A stretch of 64,000 nt of DNA, from positions 2,542,001 through 2,606,000 of the forward strand of contig NZ_CP015079.1 in assembly GCF_001653335.1 (NCBI RefSeq), given 5' to 3'. The stretch's first letter is position 1. The number at the start of each line of letters is the position of its first letter. Position numbers and translations under genes: made by a program. The notes beneath the pieces are model-generated. The model was not told where the DNA came from, did not search any database, and saw nothing but the letters and a program-made list of their open reading frames with translations. Of this stretch, positions 9,601 to 19,094 are shown one piece after another. Source of the DNA: Nocardioides dokdonensis FR1436. GTDB lineage: Bacteria; Actinomycetota; Actinomycetes; Propionibacteriales; Nocardioidaceae.

Positions 9601-9634
9601 GGAGCCCGAGGCTAGGGCATCTGGCAGCATCGAT

Positions 9635-10045
9635 GTGGTGGACCAGCGACTCAGCTTCGTGACCCTGGCCGTCGACGACCTCGACGTCGTACGCCGCTTC
9701 TACCTCGACGGGCTGGGGTGGCAGGCCTCGTTCGACGGCGAGGAGGTGCTGATGCTGCGCGCCGGTCCGCTGCTGGTGCTCTCGCTGTGGCGGCGCGAGG
9801 CCTTCGAGGCCGAGGTCGGCCCGATCGGCACCGGCCCCGCGCCGGTGACCCTGGCCCACAACGTGGCCACCCGCGACGAGGTCGACCGGGTCCTGGCCGA
9901 GGCCCACGCGGCCGGGGCGTCGCTGGCGGACCCGCCGGCCGAACGGATCTGGGGCGGCTACACGGGTTACTTCACAGATCCGGCGGGCTACCGTTGGGAG
10001 GTCGCGTGGAATCCCGGGCCGATCGGACAAGAGGTGCTGCCATGA
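9635..10045 (+). CDS. VOC-superfamily (glyoxalase/bleomycin-resistance fold) protein
   Basis: About 136 aa, a single VOC domain: LSFVTLAVDDLDVVRRFYLDGLGW at the first beta-alpha repeat, and GYTGYFTDPAGYRWEVAWNP at the second, where the Glu of WEVAWNP is in the usual metal-ligand position. The start is one of two adjacent GTG codons (9635 or 9638); an in-frame ATG at 9599 would overlap the divergent gene. The stop overlaps the start of the pterin dehydratase/VOC fusion (ATGA). The substrate is unknown. Confidence 0.75.
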   Translation: MVDQRLSFVTLAVDDLDVVRRFYLDGLGWQASFDGEEVLMLRAGPLLVLSLWRREAFEAEVGPIGTGPAPVTLAHNVATRDEVDRVLAEAHAAGASLADPPAERIWGGYTGYFTDPAGYRWEVAWNPGPIGQEVLP

Positions 10046-10731
10046 CCATCCCCGACGAGGACCGCCAGGTCCTGACCGGCCACGACGTGGCCGCCGAGCT
10101 GCTCGAGGACTGGCGCTTCGTGCTGGGGGCGTTGCACGCCCGCTTCCGCACCGGCGACTTCGCCACCGGCGCACGGCTGGTGCAGTGGATCGCCGAGGCC
10201 GCCGACGACGTGGACCACCACCCCGACGTCGACCTGCGCTACCCGCACGTCGACGTGCGCCTGGTCAGCCACGACGTCGACGGGGTCACCCAGCGCGACG
10301 TGCGCCTGGCGCGCGAGATCACCCGGCTGGCCAGCGGCGTCGCGAAGGCGGCACCCGACGAGGTCGTCGCGGTGGAGTGGGCCCTGGACACCCCCGACCA
10401 CGCGGAGGTCAAGGACTTCTGGGCCGCCGTGCTGGGCCTGGCCGGCCACCAGCCCGACGACCTCGTGGACACGGGCGGCCGCTGGCCGAGCGTGTGGTTC
10501 CAGGAGTCCGAGCGGCCCGAGGACGGTGCCGCGCCGGTCCAGCGCTGGCACGTCGACGTCCACGTCGCGCCCGACCAGGCCGAGCGACGCATCCGCGCGG
10601 CCCTGGAGGCCGGCGGCACGATGGTCGACGAGGGGTGGGCGCCCTCGTTCTGGGTCCTGGCCGACGCCCAGGGCAACCGGGCCTGCGTGTGCACCTGGCT
10701 GGGCCGCGACGGCGGGCCGGACAGCGACTGA
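10042..10731 (+). CDS. 4a-hydroxytetrahydrobiopterin dehydratase (PCD) domain fused to a VOC domain
   Basis: 229 aa in two parts. Residues about 1-105 resemble pterin-4a-carbinolamine dehydratase, including the His-His-Pro-Asp and RYPHVDVRLVSHDVDGVT block that supplies the active-site histidines. Residues about 110-229 form a VOC-type domain starting ALDTPDHAEVKDFWAAVLGL. The ATG at 10042 overlaps the stop of the preceding VOC gene. PCD enzymes normally regenerate the pterin cofactor of aromatic amino acid hydroxylases; kynU 2 kb upstream hints at aromatic amino acid catabolism, but no hydroxylase gene is present here. The coupling to a second VOC protein suggests the two VOC domains may pair. 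Confidence 0.8.
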   Translation: MTIPDEDRQVLTGHDVAAELLEDWRFVLGALHARFRTGDFATGARLVQWIAEAADDVDHHPDVDLRYPHVDVRLVSHDVDGVTQRDVRLAREITRLASGVAKAAPDEVVAVEWALDTPDHAEVKDFWAAVLGLAGHQPDDLVDTGGRWPSVWFQESERPEDGAAPVQRWHVDVHVAPDQAERRIRAALEAGGTMVDEGWAPSFWVLADAQGNRACVCTWLGRDGGPDSD

Positions 10732-10752
10732 GCGGGCCGGGCGACCAGGATG

Positions 10753-10768
10753 TGGGACCTGCGTCCCA
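10753..10768. promoter_or_regulatory. GGGAC-N4-GTCCC palindrome upstream of ilvB leader
   Basis: TGGGACCTGCGTCCCA is a 6-bp-arm palindrome, with a third GGGAC half-site at 10775-10779. The core matches the half-sites of mycobacterial DosR/DevR boxes (GGGAC-N4-GTCCC). It lies about 50 bp upstream of the ilvB leader -10. It could equally be a weak terminator stem for the upstream gene. Confidence 0.35.
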
Positions 10769-10830
10769 GATGTCGGGACGAGTGGCAGGCTGAGATGACG
10801 AGGCGAGTGGCCCCGAGATAGCATGCGGCC

Positions 10831-10872
10831 ATGTGCCAGGACCTTCTCGTACCCACGCGACGCGTGAGCTGA
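10831..10872 (+). CDS. ilvBNC leader peptide
   Basis: A 13-codon frame encoding MCQDLLVPTRRVS, with Leu-Leu-Val (CTT CTC GTA) followed by another Val. A TAGCAT -10 at 10819-10824 ends 6 nt before the ATG, so the leader itself is probably leaderless. It stands 26 nt upstream of an intrinsic terminator and 115 nt upstream of ilvB. This is the classic arrangement for ribosome-mediated attenuation, with Leu and Val as end products of the pathway. Confidence 0.75.
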   Translation: MCQDLLVPTRRVS

Positions 10873-10898
10873 GCCGTCCGGCACCAGCCAGCGCGTCA

Positions 10899-10931
10899 CC
10901 CCTCGTTGCCCACCGGGCCGAGGGGCTTTTT
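10899..10931 (+). terminator. ilvB attenuator terminator
   Basis: CCCCTCG (10899-10905) pairs with CGAGGGG (10919-10925) and is followed by C and five T. A competing pairing is possible upstream: GACGCG (10859-10864, within the leader codons) with CGCGTC (10892-10897), immediately 5' of the terminator stem. Ribosome position on the leader could therefore shift the fold. Confidence 0.8.
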
Positions 10932-10987
10932 CATGAGCAGGCGACACCATGCACCATCAGGGGCACGAGCAAGGGAAGCGGCAGGGC

Positions 10988-12772
10988 ATGAGCACTGAAT
11001 CCTCCGGCACACAGACCACAGGCACCGCGATCACGGGCGCGCAGAGCCTGGTCACCTCCCTCGAGGCGGCCGGTGTCACCGACATCTTCGGCATCCCCGG
11101 TGGCGCCATCCTGCCGGCGTACGACCCGCTGATGGACTCCTCGATCCGCCACATCCTGGTGCGCCACGAGCAGGGCGCCGGCCACGCCGCGCAGGGGTAC
11201 GCCGCCGCGACCGGCCGGGTGGGCGTCTGCATGGCCACCTCGGGCCCGGGGGCCACCAACCTGGTCACGCCGATCGCCGACGCGCACATGGACTCGGTGC
11301 CGATGGTCGCGATCACCGGACAGGTGGGCGCCTCCCTGATCGGCACCGACGCCTTCCAGGAGGCCGACATCCGGGGCATCACGATGCCCATCACCAAGCA
11401 CAACTTCCTGGTCACCGATCCCGCGGACATCCCGCAGCGCATCGCCGAGGCCTTCCACATCGCCTCCACCGGCCGGCCCGGCCCCGTGCTGGTCGACATC
11501 GCCAAGTCCGCCCTGCAGTCGATGACGACCTTCCGCTGGCCCACCGAGCTGCACCTGCCCGGCTACCGCCCGGTGACCAAGCCGCACAGCAAGCAGATCC
11601 GCGAGGCCGCGCGGCTCATCCTCGAGTCGCGTCGCCCGGTGCTCTACGTCGGCGGCGGCACCATCCGCGCCCACGCCTACCGGGAGCTGAAGGTGCTCGC
11701 CGAGATGACCGGCATGCCGGTGGTCACCACGCTGATGGCCCGCGGCGCCTTCCCCGACAGCCACCCCCAGCACCTGGGCATGCCCGGCATGCACGGCACC
11801 GTCGCGGCGGTGGCGGGGCTGCAGAAGAGCGACCTGATCATCAGCCTCGGTGCCCGCTTCGACGACCGGGTCACCGGCAACCTCGACTCGTTCGCCCCGC
11901 ACGCCAAGGTCATCCACGCCGACATCGACCCGGCGGAGATCGGCAAGAACCGCTACACCGACGTGCCGATCGTGGGCGACTGCCGCGAGGTCATCTCCGA
12001 CCTCATCGTGGCGCTCCAGGCCGAGGCCGACGCCGGGAACACCGGTGACTACGAGGCCTGGGTGGCGTTCCTGTCCGGGGTCAAGAAGAAGTACCCGGTG
12101 GGCTACGAGCAGTCGCCGGACGGGACCCTGGCGCCCCAGCACGTGATCGAGCGGCTCAGCGCCATCGCCGGCCCCGAGGCGATCTACACCTCCGGGGTGG
12201 GCCAGCACCAGATGTGGGCCGCGCACTTCGTGCAGTACGAGAACCCGCGCACCTGGCTCAACTCCGGTGGCCTGGGCACGATGGGCTACTCGGTGCCGGC
12301 CGCGATGGGCGCCAAGGTCGGCTGCCCCGACACCACGGTGTGGTCCATCGACGGTGACGGCTGCTTCCAGATGACCAACCAGGAGCTGGCCACCTGCGCG
12401 ATCGAGGGCATCCCGATCAAGGTCGCGGTGATCAACAACGAGTCGCTCGGCATGGTGCGGCAGTGGCAGACGCTCTTCTACAACGAGCGCTACTCCAACA
12501 CGAACCTGCAGCGCCAGGGCGGCACCGTGCGGATCCCCGACTTCGTCAAGCTCGCCGAGGCCTACGGCTGCGTGGGCCTGTCCTGCGACAGCCCGGCCGA
12601 CCTCGACGCCACGATCAAGAAGGCCATGGAGATCGACGACGTGCCCGTGGTCGTCGACTTCCGCGTGCACCGCGACGCCATGGTCTGGCCGATGGTCGCG
12701 GCCGGCACCGGCAACGACGACATCAAGTACGCCCGTGACCTGGCCCCCGACTTCGACGAGGACGACCTGTGA
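10988..12772 (+). CDS. ilvB: Acetolactate synthase large (catalytic) subunit
   Basis: TPP/FAD enzyme making acetolactate or acetohydroxybutyrate, the first common step of valine/leucine/isoleucine synthesis. 594 aa from the ATG at 10988 (MSTESSG). The in-frame ATG at 10949 adds thirteen polar residues and lies 18 nt after the attenuator T-run; I prefer 10988 because a purine-rich AAGGGA precedes it. Domains: PYR/TPP-binding N-terminal ([25 protein letters not shown] with the catalytic Glu), central FAD/DHS-like domain, and the C-terminal TPP motif beginning [15 protein letters not shown] and ending NN. It is the first structural gene of ilvBNC. Confidence 0.96.
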   Translation: MSTESSGTQTTGTAITGAQSLVTSLEAAGVTDIFGIPGGAILPAYDPLMDSSIRHILVRHEQGAGHAAQGYAAATGRVGVCMATSGPGATNLVTPIADAHMDSVPMVAITGQVGASLIGTDAFQEADIRGITMPITKHNFLVTDPADIPQRIAEAFHIASTGRPGPVLVDIAKSALQSMTTFRWPTELHLPGYRPVTKPHSKQIREAARLILESRRPVLYVGGGTIRAHAYRELKVLAEMTGMPVVTTLMARGAFPDSHPQHLGMPGMHGTVAAVAGLQKSDLIISLGARFDDRVTGNLDSFAPHAKVIHADIDPAEIGKNRYTDVPIVGDCREVISDLIVALQAEADAGNTGDYEAWVAFLSGVKKKYPVGYEQSPDGTLAPQHVIERLSAIAGPEAIYTSGVGQHQMWAAHFVQYENPRTWLNSGGLGTMGYSVPAAMGAKVGCPDTTVWSIDGDGCFQMTNQELATCAIEGIPIKVAVINNESLGMVRQWQTLFYNERYSNTNLQRQGGTVRIPDFVKLAEAYGCVGLSCDSPADLDATIKKAMEIDDVPVVVDFRVHRDAMVWPMVAAGTGNDDIKYARDLAPDFDEDDL

Positions 12773-12782
12773 GGACGCACCG

Positions 12783-13322
12783 ATGACCCAGCACACCCTG
12801 TCGGTCCTGGTGGAGGACAAGCCCGGCGTCCTGACCCGGATCGCCGGCCTGTTCAGCCGCCGCGGCTTCAACATCCACAGCCTGGCGGTGGGCCCCACCG
12901 AGCACGCCGAGATCTCGCGGATGACGATCGTGGTCAACGTCGACGAGTCCCCGCTCGAGCAGGTGACCAAGCAGCTGAACAAGCTGGTCGAGGTCATCAA
13001 GATCGTGGAGCTCGACGCGGCCGCCTCCGTCAACCGCGAGCTCGTGCTCGTCAAGGTCGGCGCCACCGCCGAGACCCGCGGACAGGTGCTCGACACCGTG
13101 CAGCTGTTCCGTGCCAAGGTGATCGACGTGGCACCCGATGCGGTGACCATGCAGATCACCGGCAACGATGCCAAGATCGCCGACTTCCTGCGGATGCTGG
13201 AGCCCTTCGGCATCCGCGAGCTGGTGCAGTCCGGGATGGTCGCGATCGGGCGCGGTCCGCGCTCGATCTCCGAGCGCAGCCAGCGCCCGGTCGCCGTCCC
13301 GGCACCGCCGCCCGCAGTCTGA
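12783..13322 (+). CDS. ilvN: Acetolactate synthase small (regulatory) subunit
   Basis: 179 aa. The N-terminal ACT domain (HTLSVLVEDKPGVLTRIAGL, then FNIHSLAVGPTE) binds valine for feedback inhibition. The C-terminal half is the second ACT-like domain of IlvN/IlvH proteins (VKVGATAETRGQVLDTV). The ATG at 12783 follows ilvB by 10 nt. The last about 20 residues (SERSQRPVAVPAPPPAV) are low complexity. It forms the holoenzyme with IlvB. Confidence 0.95.
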   Translation: MTQHTLSVLVEDKPGVLTRIAGLFSRRGFNIHSLAVGPTEHAEISRMTIVVNVDESPLEQVTKQLNKLVEVIKIVELDAAASVNRELVLVKVGATAETRGQVLDTVQLFRAKVIDVAPDAVTMQITGNDAKIADFLRMLEPFGIRELVQSGMVAIGRGPRSISERSQRPVAVPAPPPAV

Positions 13323-13343
13323 CCCCGCCCAGCACCACCGTGA

Positions 13344-14399
<1,056 letters not shown>

Positions 14400-14423
14400 T
14401 CACCAGCCGCTGAGCAGCACCTC

Positions 14424-14458
14424 CGCTGGCCCGCCCGGGACTCCCGGGCGGGCCAGCG
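14424..14458. terminator. Bidirectional hairpin between ilvC and ABC permease
   Basis: A perfect 16-bp stem (14424-14439 with 14443-14458), GC-rich, 3-nt loop ACT, sits directly between the converging stops. There is no T-run on either side, as is common for actinobacterial terminators. Confidence 0.75.
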
Positions 14459-15286
14459 TCACTTCACCTCGGAGCGCAGCACCAGCCGCAGCCCGACGGC
14501 GAGCGGCAGCACCAGCCAGAAGAAGCCGGACACCCCGAGCTGGGCCCACTGCTCCGCGCTGGGGACGACGTCGAAGAGCTGGCCCTGGCTGTAGTTGAAG
14601 TCCACCCAGGGCTGCAGGTCGGCGAACCACGGCTGGAGGAGGGCCAGCAGCGCGGTGAGACCGCTGAGCACGAACTGGTAGACGAAGTAGGCCACCAGCG
14701 CGGCCGCCGAGCTGCGCAGCACCAGACCCAGCATGAAGCCGATGAACATGTTGAGCACGGTGGCCAGCGTGATCATCGCGAGCTGGAGGGCGCCGAGGTC
14801 CCACACGTGGTCGACCCCCGCCAGCGAGGCCCCGACGAGGTTGCCGAGGGCACCGATCGCGGCGGCCACCAGCATCGAGACGACCCCGATGCCGAGCGCG
14901 CAGACGGCCTTGGCGGCGATGACCCGGCCGCGTCGAGGGGCGAGCGTGAACGTCGTCAGACCGGTGCGCTGGCTCCACTCGCTCGTCACCGACAGGAGCG
15001 CCACGATCGGCAGGATGACCGTCATCGGGAGGCCGATGGCGGCCGCGAACGTGTCGTAGGTGAGCGACTCCTCGGGGGCGACGAGGACCACCGCGACGGT
15101 GGCGACCAGTGCGGTGAGGCCGATGCTGGTCAGCAGCCAGGCACCCGAGCGGGTGTCGAACATCTTGCGGAGCTCGACGCCGAGCAGCCGGCTGGTGGGG
15201 ATCGGGTCGGGCGCCGGCCGGGCGGCGTACGCCGGGGGAGCGGCGCCCGTCGCGAGACCGTCCGGGTCGAGGGCCGTGGTGGTCAT
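14459..15286 (-). CDS. ABC transporter permease (ABC-2 type)
   Basis: 275 aa from the ATG at 15286. Residues 1-35 are a Pro/Ala-rich cytoplasmic leader; then ELRKMFDTRSGAWLL, the typical start of ABC-2 permeases, and six hydrophobic segments to the C-terminus. The start overlaps the stop of the ATPase gene by 4 nt (ATGA), so they form one exporter. The substrate is unknown; related two-gene exporters handle drugs, lipids or peptides. Confidence 0.82.
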   Translation of the reverse strand: MTTTALDPDGLATGAAPPAYAARPAPDPIPTSRLLGVELRKMFDTRSGAWLLTSIGLTALVATVAVVLVAPEESLTYDTFAAAIGLPMTVILPIVALLSVTSEWSQRTGLTTFTLAPRRGRVIAAKAVCALGIGVVSMLVAAAIGALGNLVGASLAGVDHVWDLGALQLAMITLATVLNMFIGFMLGLVLRSSAAALVAYFVYQFVLSGLTALLALLQPWFADLQPWVDFNYSQGQLFDVVPSAEQWAQLGVSGFFWLVLPLAVGLRLVLRSEVK

Positions 15287-16182
15287 GCTGCTGCTCCTTC
15301 TCTCTGGGTGTCGGCGGTGAGCTCGAGGAACATCTCCTCCAGGCCGGCGCCGTCGGCGGTGCGCAGCTCGGAGAGGGCGATGCCGGCCTCGAGCGCCAGC
15401 CGGCCGACCGTGTCCGGGTCGGCGTCGGTCGACAGGGCTCCGTCGCCGCTGGGTTCGGCGGTGTGACCCGCGGCCACGAGGACGCGGCCCAGCGCGTCGG
15501 CGTCGCGGCACCGGGCCAAGGTCCCCGCCGAGACGAGCAACTCGGCCTGGGTGCCCTGCGCGACGATCCGGCCCTGCCCGATGACGACGAGGTCGTCGGC
15601 GATCACCTCGATCTCGTGCAGCAGGTGGCTGGAGAGCAGGACCGTGCCGCCCCGGTCCGCGTAGTCGCGGAGGAGGTCGCGCATCCATCGGATGCCCGCA
15701 GGGTCGAGGCCGTTGGCGGGCTCGTCGAGGACCAGCACCTCCGGGTCGCCCAGCAGCGCGGTGGCGATGCCGAGCCGTTGGCGCATGCCCAGCGAGTAGT
15801 GCCGCACCCGGCGCTCCGCCTCCTCGTCGGTCAGGCTGACCAGGTCGAGGCTCGTCTGCACGCGGGCGCGGGGCAGGCCCATGGTGCGCTGGGCGACGGT
15901 GAGGATCTCGCGCCCGGTCCGCCCGGCGTGCTGGGCGGAGGCGTCGAGCAGCACGCCCACCTCGCGTCCGGGGTCCGGCAGGTCGACGAAGCGCCGTCCC
16001 AGCACCGTCGCCGAACCGGCTGTCGGTGCGGTGAGTCCGACGAGCATCCGCAGGCAGGTCGACTTGCCGGCTCCGTTGGGGCCCAGGAAGCCGGTGACGC
16101 GGCCGGGCCGCGCCGTGAAGGTGACGTCGTCGACGGCGGTGCGGGGGCCGTAGCGCCGGGTGAGGTTCTCGATCGTGATCAT
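15283..16182 (-). CDS. ABC transporter ATP-binding protein
   Basis: 299 aa from the ATG at 16182 (MITIENLTRRYG). Walker A is GPNGAGKST; signature HYSLGMRQRLGIA; Walker B VLVLDEPANGLDP; H-loop SSHLLHE. The C-terminal ~80 aa is the accessory domain typical of the DrrA/CcmA-like ABC-2 exporters. An upstream in-frame start exists at 16218, but it reads through a stretch without domain similarity. It drives the permease encoded immediately downstream. Confidence 0.87.
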   Translation of the reverse strand: MITIENLTRRYGPRTAVDDVTFTARPGRVTGFLGPNGAGKSTCLRMLVGLTAPTAGSATVLGRRFVDLPDPGREVGVLLDASAQHAGRTGREILTVAQRTMGLPRARVQTSLDLVSLTDEEAERRVRHYSLGMRQRLGIATALLGDPEVLVLDEPANGLDPAGIRWMRDLLRDYADRGGTVLLSSHLLHEIEVIADDLVVIGQGRIVAQGTQAELLVSAGTLARCRDADALGRVLVAAGHTAEPSGDGALSTDADPDTVGRLALEAGIALSELRTADGAGLEEMFLELTADTQREGAAA

Positions 16183-16301
16183 GGCCCGAGCCTCGGCCAC
16201 GTGGGGTCCGGTGCACATCGGGGATGGTGCCGATCTCCACCCCGGACCGACCCCGGGAGGCCTCCGGGGAAGAACCGGGGGCGGCTCGGGGTTGGCCCCA
16301 C

Positions 16302-17009
16302 ATGCGTATCGAGATCTGGTCCGACATCGTCTGCCCCTGGTGCTACATCGGGAAGCGCCGCTTCGAGACCGCCCTGGCGGGGTTCGAGCACCGTGACGAG
16401 GTGGAGGTCGTGTGGCGCTCCTTCCAGCTGGACCCGGGTGCGCCCGCGGTCGCGGCGGAGAGCATCGCCGAGCACCTGGGCCGCAAGTACGGCGGCGGCC
16501 CCGAGGCCGGCCAGAAGATGGTCGACCAGATGGAGGCCGTGGCCGCCGAGGAGGGCCTGGTCTACCGGCTCGGCCAGGCGCACCGCGTCGGCACCGCCGA
16601 CGTGCACCGGGTGCTGCACGCCGCAGCCGACCACCAGCAGCGCGGCGTGCTGAAGGAGGCGCTGCTGGCGGCGTACTTCCTCGAGGCCCGCAACGTGGCC
16701 GAGCACGACGTGCTCACCGAGATCGCGGTCGGCGCCGGGCTCGACGAGGCGCGCGTGCGCGAGGTCCTCGCGAGCAGCGAGTACGCCGACGAGGTCGAGG
16801 CCGACATCGCCCAGGCGGGTGCCTACGGCGCCACCGGGGTGCCCTTCTTCGTCATCGACAGCCGCTACGGCATCGCGGGGGCGCAGCCCGCTGCGACCTT
16901 CGCCGACGCGCTCGATCGCGCGTGGTCCGACAGCCACCCGGCCGTCGAGATGGTCGGTGCCGGCACGGGTCAGGACGGCGCGGTCTGCGGGCCGGACGGC
17001 TGCAGCTGA
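16302..17009 (+). CDS. DsbA-family oxidoreductase, FrnE-like
   Basis: 235 aa from the ATG at 16302; upstream in-frame codons are GC-rich filler. The thioredoxin-fold CPWC motif is at residues 11-14 (WSDIVCPWCYIGKRRFE), followed by the helical insert and the cis-Pro region GATGVPFFVID. No signal peptide, so cytoplasmic, as for FrnE proteins. The role is probably thiol oxidoreductase or isomerase; the partner is unknown. The C-terminus CGPDGCS carries two extra Cys. Confidence 0.87.
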   Translation: MRIEIWSDIVCPWCYIGKRRFETALAGFEHRDEVEVVWRSFQLDPGAPAVAAESIAEHLGRKYGGGPEAGQKMVDQMEAVAAEEGLVYRLGQAHRVGTADVHRVLHAAADHQQRGVLKEALLAAYFLEARNVAEHDVLTEIAVGAGLDEARVREVLASSEYADEVEADIAQAGAYGATGVPFFVIDSRYGIAGAQPAATFADALDRAWSDSHPAVEMVGAGTGQDGAVCGPDGCS

Positions 17010-17021
17010 GGGTCACCTCAC

Positions 17022-17040
17022 TTTGGTTAGGCAAACCTAA
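17022..17040. promoter_or_regulatory. IdeR/DtxR iron box controlling efeUOB
   Basis: TTTGGTTAGGCAAACCTAA matches the 19-bp IdeR/DtxR consensus at 17 of 19 positions by my alignment. It overlaps the expected -35 region of the efeU promoter, so Fe-loaded repressor would block transcription. Confidence 0.85.
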
Positions 17041-17051
17041 CTAATTGCCTG

Positions 17052-17057
17052 TAGCGT
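17052..17057 (+). promoter_or_regulatory. -10 element of efeU (leaderless)
   Basis: TAGCGT followed by 7 nt and then the GTG at 17065. The IdeR box lies 11 bp upstream of it. Confidence 0.6.
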
Positions 17058-17064
17058 TCGGCGG

Positions 17065-17907
17065 GTGCTGGGCAACTTCCTGATCGGACTGCGCGAGGGC
17101 CTCGAGGCCTCTCTCGTCGTCAGCATCCTCATCGCGTACCTCGTGACCTCCGGGCGACGGCACCTGCTGCCCCGCGTCTGGACCGGGGTCGCCCTGGCGC
17201 TCGGGGTCTGTGCGGCGCTGACCGTCGGCCTCGGCCTGCAGGCGCGCCAGCTGACCTTCCAGACCCAGGAGATCGTCGGCGGCACCCTGTCGATCGTGGC
17301 GGCCGGGTTCGTCACGTGGATGGTCTTCTGGATGGCCACGGCCGCCCGCTCCATGGGTGCGCAGCTGCGCGGACGTGTCGACGCGACCGCCGACGGCCCC
17401 GCCTGGGGGCTGGTGCTGGTGGCGGTCCTGGCCGTGGGGCGCGAGGGGCTCGAGACCTCGCTGATCCTGTGGACCAACACCCGCCAGGCCACCGGCGACG
17501 GGGTCGGCGAGCGGACCAGCACGCCGATCCTGGCCGCGCTGCTGGGCATCGCGGTCGCCGCCGCCCTGGGCCACCTGCTCTACCGCGGCGCCATCAGCAT
17601 CGACCTGACCCGCTTCTTCACCTGGACCGGGGCGCTCCTGGTGGTCGTGGCCGCCGGCGTGCTCGCCTACGGCTTCCACGACCTGCAGGAGGCCGGCGTG
17701 CTGCCGGGCCTGCGGTCCTACGCCTTCGACGTCTCCGGCGTGATCAGCAGCAGCGGCTGGCTGGGCACGCTCCTCAAGGGCGTCCTCAACTTCTCCCCGC
17801 AGACGACCTGGCTGGAGGCCGGGGTCTGGGTCGCGTACGTCGTGCCCGTCCTCGCGCTCTTCCTGCACCGGGTGCGTCGTCCTGTCCCGTTCGCTGCCGC
17901 CCGATGA
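17065..17907 (+). CDS. efeU: Ferrous/ferric iron permease EfeU (FTR1 family)
   Basis: 280 aa polytopic membrane protein with seven predicted TM segments. The two REGLE iron-binding motifs are at residues 10-14 (LREGLEASLVV) and 126-130 (GREGLETSLIL). The GTG start is fixed by the leaderless promoter. The stop overlaps the efeO start (ATGA). Together with EfeO and EfeB it forms the EfeUOB iron importer; the IdeR box upstream fits iron repression. Confidence 0.93.
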   Translation: MLGNFLIGLREGLEASLVVSILIAYLVTSGRRHLLPRVWTGVALALGVCAALTVGLGLQARQLTFQTQEIVGGTLSIVAAGFVTWMVFWMATAARSMGAQLRGRVDATADGPAWGLVLVAVLAVGREGLETSLILWTNTRQATGDGVGERTSTPILAALLGIAVAAALGHLLYRGAISIDLTRFFTWTGALLVVVAAGVLAYGFHDLQEAGVLPGLRSYAFDVSGVISSSGWLGTLLKGVLNFSPQTTWLEAGVWVAYVVPVLALFLHRVRRPVPFAAAR

Positions 17908-19094
17908 GAGAGAACCCACCTGTGCGCACCCACCTGACCCGCCCGTTGCTCACCGCCCTCGTGCTGACGACGCCGCTGCTCGCTGCCTGCACCGAGAGCA
18001 CCGACGCCGGGTCGACCGCCGACGGTCCCCGCGCGATCACCGTGACCTCGGGCGAGGACGACTGCCAGCTCTCGGCGTCGCGAGCGCCTGCGGGCACGGT
18101 CCGCTTCGACGTCACCAACACCGGCTCGCAGGTCACCGAGTTCTACCTGCTCGCCGAGGACGGGCTGCGCATCGTGGCCGAGATCGAGAACGTCGGGCCG
18201 CAGGCCACCCGCCAGCTGGTCACCCACGTCGCACCCGGGCGCTACCGCACCGCCTGCAAGCCGGGGATGAGCGGCGAGGGCATCCGCGGCGACTTCACGG
18301 TGTCGGCCTCGGACCAGGAGCGCGACGTCTCCGCCGACGAGCAGCAGCTGGTCGATCGGGCCCTGGCCGGCTACCAGGGCTACGTCGAGGACCAGTCCGC
18401 GCAGCTGGTGGAGAAGACCCGCGACTTCGTGGCGCTCTACGAGGGCGGCGACGACGACGGGGCGCGTGCGCTCTACCCGGTGGCGCGCACCCACTGGGAG
18501 CGGATCGAGACGGTCGCGGAGTCCTTCGGCGACCTCGACCCGAAGATGGACCTGCGCGAGGCCGATCTCGAGCCCGGCCAGGAGTGGACCGGCTGGCACC
18601 GCATCGAGAAGGACCTGTGGCCGGACCGGGCCGAGGGCTACACCCCGCTCACGCCGCGGCAGCGCACGGCGTACGCCCAGGACCTGCTGGCGAACACCGA
18701 GCAGCTGGACACGGAGATCCAGGGCCTCACCTTCACGGTCGACCAGATCGCCAACGGGTCGCGAGGCCTGCTCGAGGAGGTCGCGCTCGGCAAGGTGACC
18801 GGCGAGGAGGAGTACTGGTCGCGCACCGACCTCTACGACTTCCAGGCCAACGTCGACGGCGCCCGGGTCGGCTTCGAGGGCGTCGAGCCGATCGTGGCCG
18901 AGAAGGACCCCCAGCTGGCCGAGAGCCTCACGACCCGCTTCGCCGCGCTGCAGGAGCTGCTCGACGCGCACCGCGACGGCGACGGGTTCGTCTCCTACGA
19001 CGACCTCGCGCCCGAGGAGGTCAAGGCGCTCGCCGACGCGGTCAACGCCCTGTCCGAGCCCCTGTCGCGGCTGACGGCCGCCGTCCTGGCGTGA
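17904..19094 (+). CDS. efeO: Iron-uptake lipoprotein EfeO (cupredoxin plus M75 domain)
   Basis: 396 aa. The lipoprotein signal peptide ends in LLAAC (Cys29). A cupredoxin-like domain follows at about 45-135 (TVRFDVTNTGSQVTEFYLL; GRYRTACKPGMSGEG), then the helical M75 domain with HWERIE, the HxxE metal motif, and WTGWHRIEKDLW. The ATG at 17904 overlaps the efeU stop; an in-frame GTG at 17922 is an alternative that still leaves a valid signal peptide. It binds iron outside the membrane and passes it to EfeU. Confidence 0.93.
   Translation: MRENPPVRTHLTRPLLTALVLTTPLLAACTESTDAGSTADGPRAITVTSGEDDCQLSASRAPAGTVRFDVTNTGSQVTEFYLLAEDGLRIVAEIENVGPQATRQLVTHVAPGRYRTACKPGMSGEGIRGDFTVSASDQERDVSADEQQLVDRALAGYQGYVEDQSAQLVEKTRDFVALYEGGDDDGARALYPVARTHWERIETVAESFGDLDPKMDLREADLEPGQEWTGWHRIEKDLWPDRAEGYTPLTPRQRTAYAQDLLANTEQLDTEIQGLTFTVDQIANGSRGLLEEVALGKVTGEEEYWSRTDLYDFQANVDGARVGFEGVEPIVAEKDPQLAESLTTRFAALQELLDAHRDGDGFVSYDDLAPEEVKALADAVNALSEPLSRLTAAVLA

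Noticed and set aside
10949..10987. Longer ilvB start at ATG 10949
   Set aside because: Adds thirteen polar residues without homology and lies only 18 nt after the attenuator T-run; ATG 10988 has a better purine tract.
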